Below, piece after piece: positions 12,897 to 12,956 of a stretch of DNA of 12,956 nt. This DNA comes from CALCCV01 sp964388665 (lineage in GTDB: Bacteria > Bdellovibrionota > Bdellovibrionia > Bdellovibrionales > Bdellovibrionaceae). The stretch lies in the NCBI GenBank assembly GCA_964388665.1, contig CAYMBJ010000095.1, positions 1-12,956 on the forward strand, in the 5' to 3' direction. A program made the translations under genes and the position numbers. Below the pieces are notes generated by a model. It saw only the letters and a list, made by a program, of their open reading frames with translations, had not been told where the DNA came from and made no database searches. Position 1 is the first letter of the stretch. Every line of letters starts with the position of its first letter.

Positions 12897-12932
12897 CCTC
12901 GACTCGACAATAATTTTTGAGGCAGAACGCGC
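12892..12932. repeat. Interspersed repeat, copy 2
   Basis: Same orientation as the copy at 2269-2309 and identical at 26 of the first 28 positions. It supplies the TAG stop codon of the dsbA-like gene (12894-12896). In this copy GCCTC (12896-12900) and GAGGC (12919-12923) form a perfect 5-bp inverted repeat around the conserved core; copy 1 has lost that pairing. The minus strand is open from the window edge through the repeat, ending W-R-V-L-P-Q-K-L-L-S-S-R-G-stop, so this may instead be the 3' end of a gene that enters from the right. Confidence 0.65.
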
Positions 12933-12956
12933 CAGAAGGCCCAAGGCGGCGGCGCC

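Noticed and set aside
2269..12932. Integron attC sites as an explanation of the two repeat copies
   Set aside because: Neither copy shows the conserved RYYYAAC/GTTRRRY ends or the extended imperfect palindrome of attC sites, and the genes between are on both strands in large operons.
12678..12944. Minus-strand frame antisense to the dsbA-like gene
   Set aside because: It starts next to the repeat and reads through the opposite strand of a well-supported thioredoxin-fold gene without its own domain signature.

Overview
The window most likely comes from the chromosome of a Bdellovibrionota bacterium (a Bdellovibrio-like, Gram-negative lineage). This is an inference from gene content: a TIGR02147/DUF4423 regulator (a family expanded in Bdellovibrio and Fibrobacter), a paired DUF1592-type cytochrome and DUF1552 protein, an 'FQNCGQGF' lipoprotein-like signal, a secreted 'GNGGD...HEIIY' protein and an AgmX/PglI-type C-terminal domain. 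Base composition looks moderate (mid-40s % GC by eye) and fairly even. Nearly every gene encodes an envelope, secreted or membrane protein. I see no tRNA, rRNA or CRISPR array.

Layout: (1) 1-51 carries two GGGTGGTCA-type tandem repeats resembling the terminal repeats of an IS21-family element, next to a small lipoprotein gene whose start is damaged. (2) 539-2254 holds a divergent pair, a Tam-like methyltransferase (-) and a LysR-type regulator (+), separated by an AT-rich dyad. (3) 2484-5974 is a plus-strand run: a small secreted protein, a periplasmic protein built of twelve 'S-x-Y-[DE]-x-R-Q-[IL]' repeats, and a YejM/PbgA-like inner-membrane sulfatase-fold protein. (4) 5992-9152 (-) is a two-gene operon with a 4-nt overlap: a lipoprotein-like DUF1587/1595/1592/1588/1585 protein with a CxxCH haem motif, then a Tat-exported DUF1552 protein. 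(5) 9344-11497 (-) is a three-gene operon: TIGR02147 regulator, lipoprotein, secreted GNGGD protein. (6) 11765-12896 (+) is a dsbB/dsbA-like disulfide-forming pair.

Working together: the DsbB/DsbA pair would oxidise cysteines in exported proteins, and several neighbours have an even number of mature cysteines (the repeat protein, the 133-aa secreted protein, the GNGGD protein). The TIGR02147 regulator has three TGAAACA-type half-sites upstream of its own gene. The same 7-mer recurs as the outer part of a perfect 12-bp inverted repeat in front of the cytochrome operon, which suggests, without proving, that the regulator controls both minus-strand operons. A ~41-bp interspersed repeat lies just after the LysR gene and again at the end of dsbA, bracketing the region from 2.27 to 12.93 kb.

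The strongest leads are the higher-order repeat architecture of the 289-aa protein, the shared 28-bp repeat core, the shared TGAAACA sites, the 29-bp palindrome at the predicted dsbBA transcription start, and the one-base lesion at the lipoprotein start.
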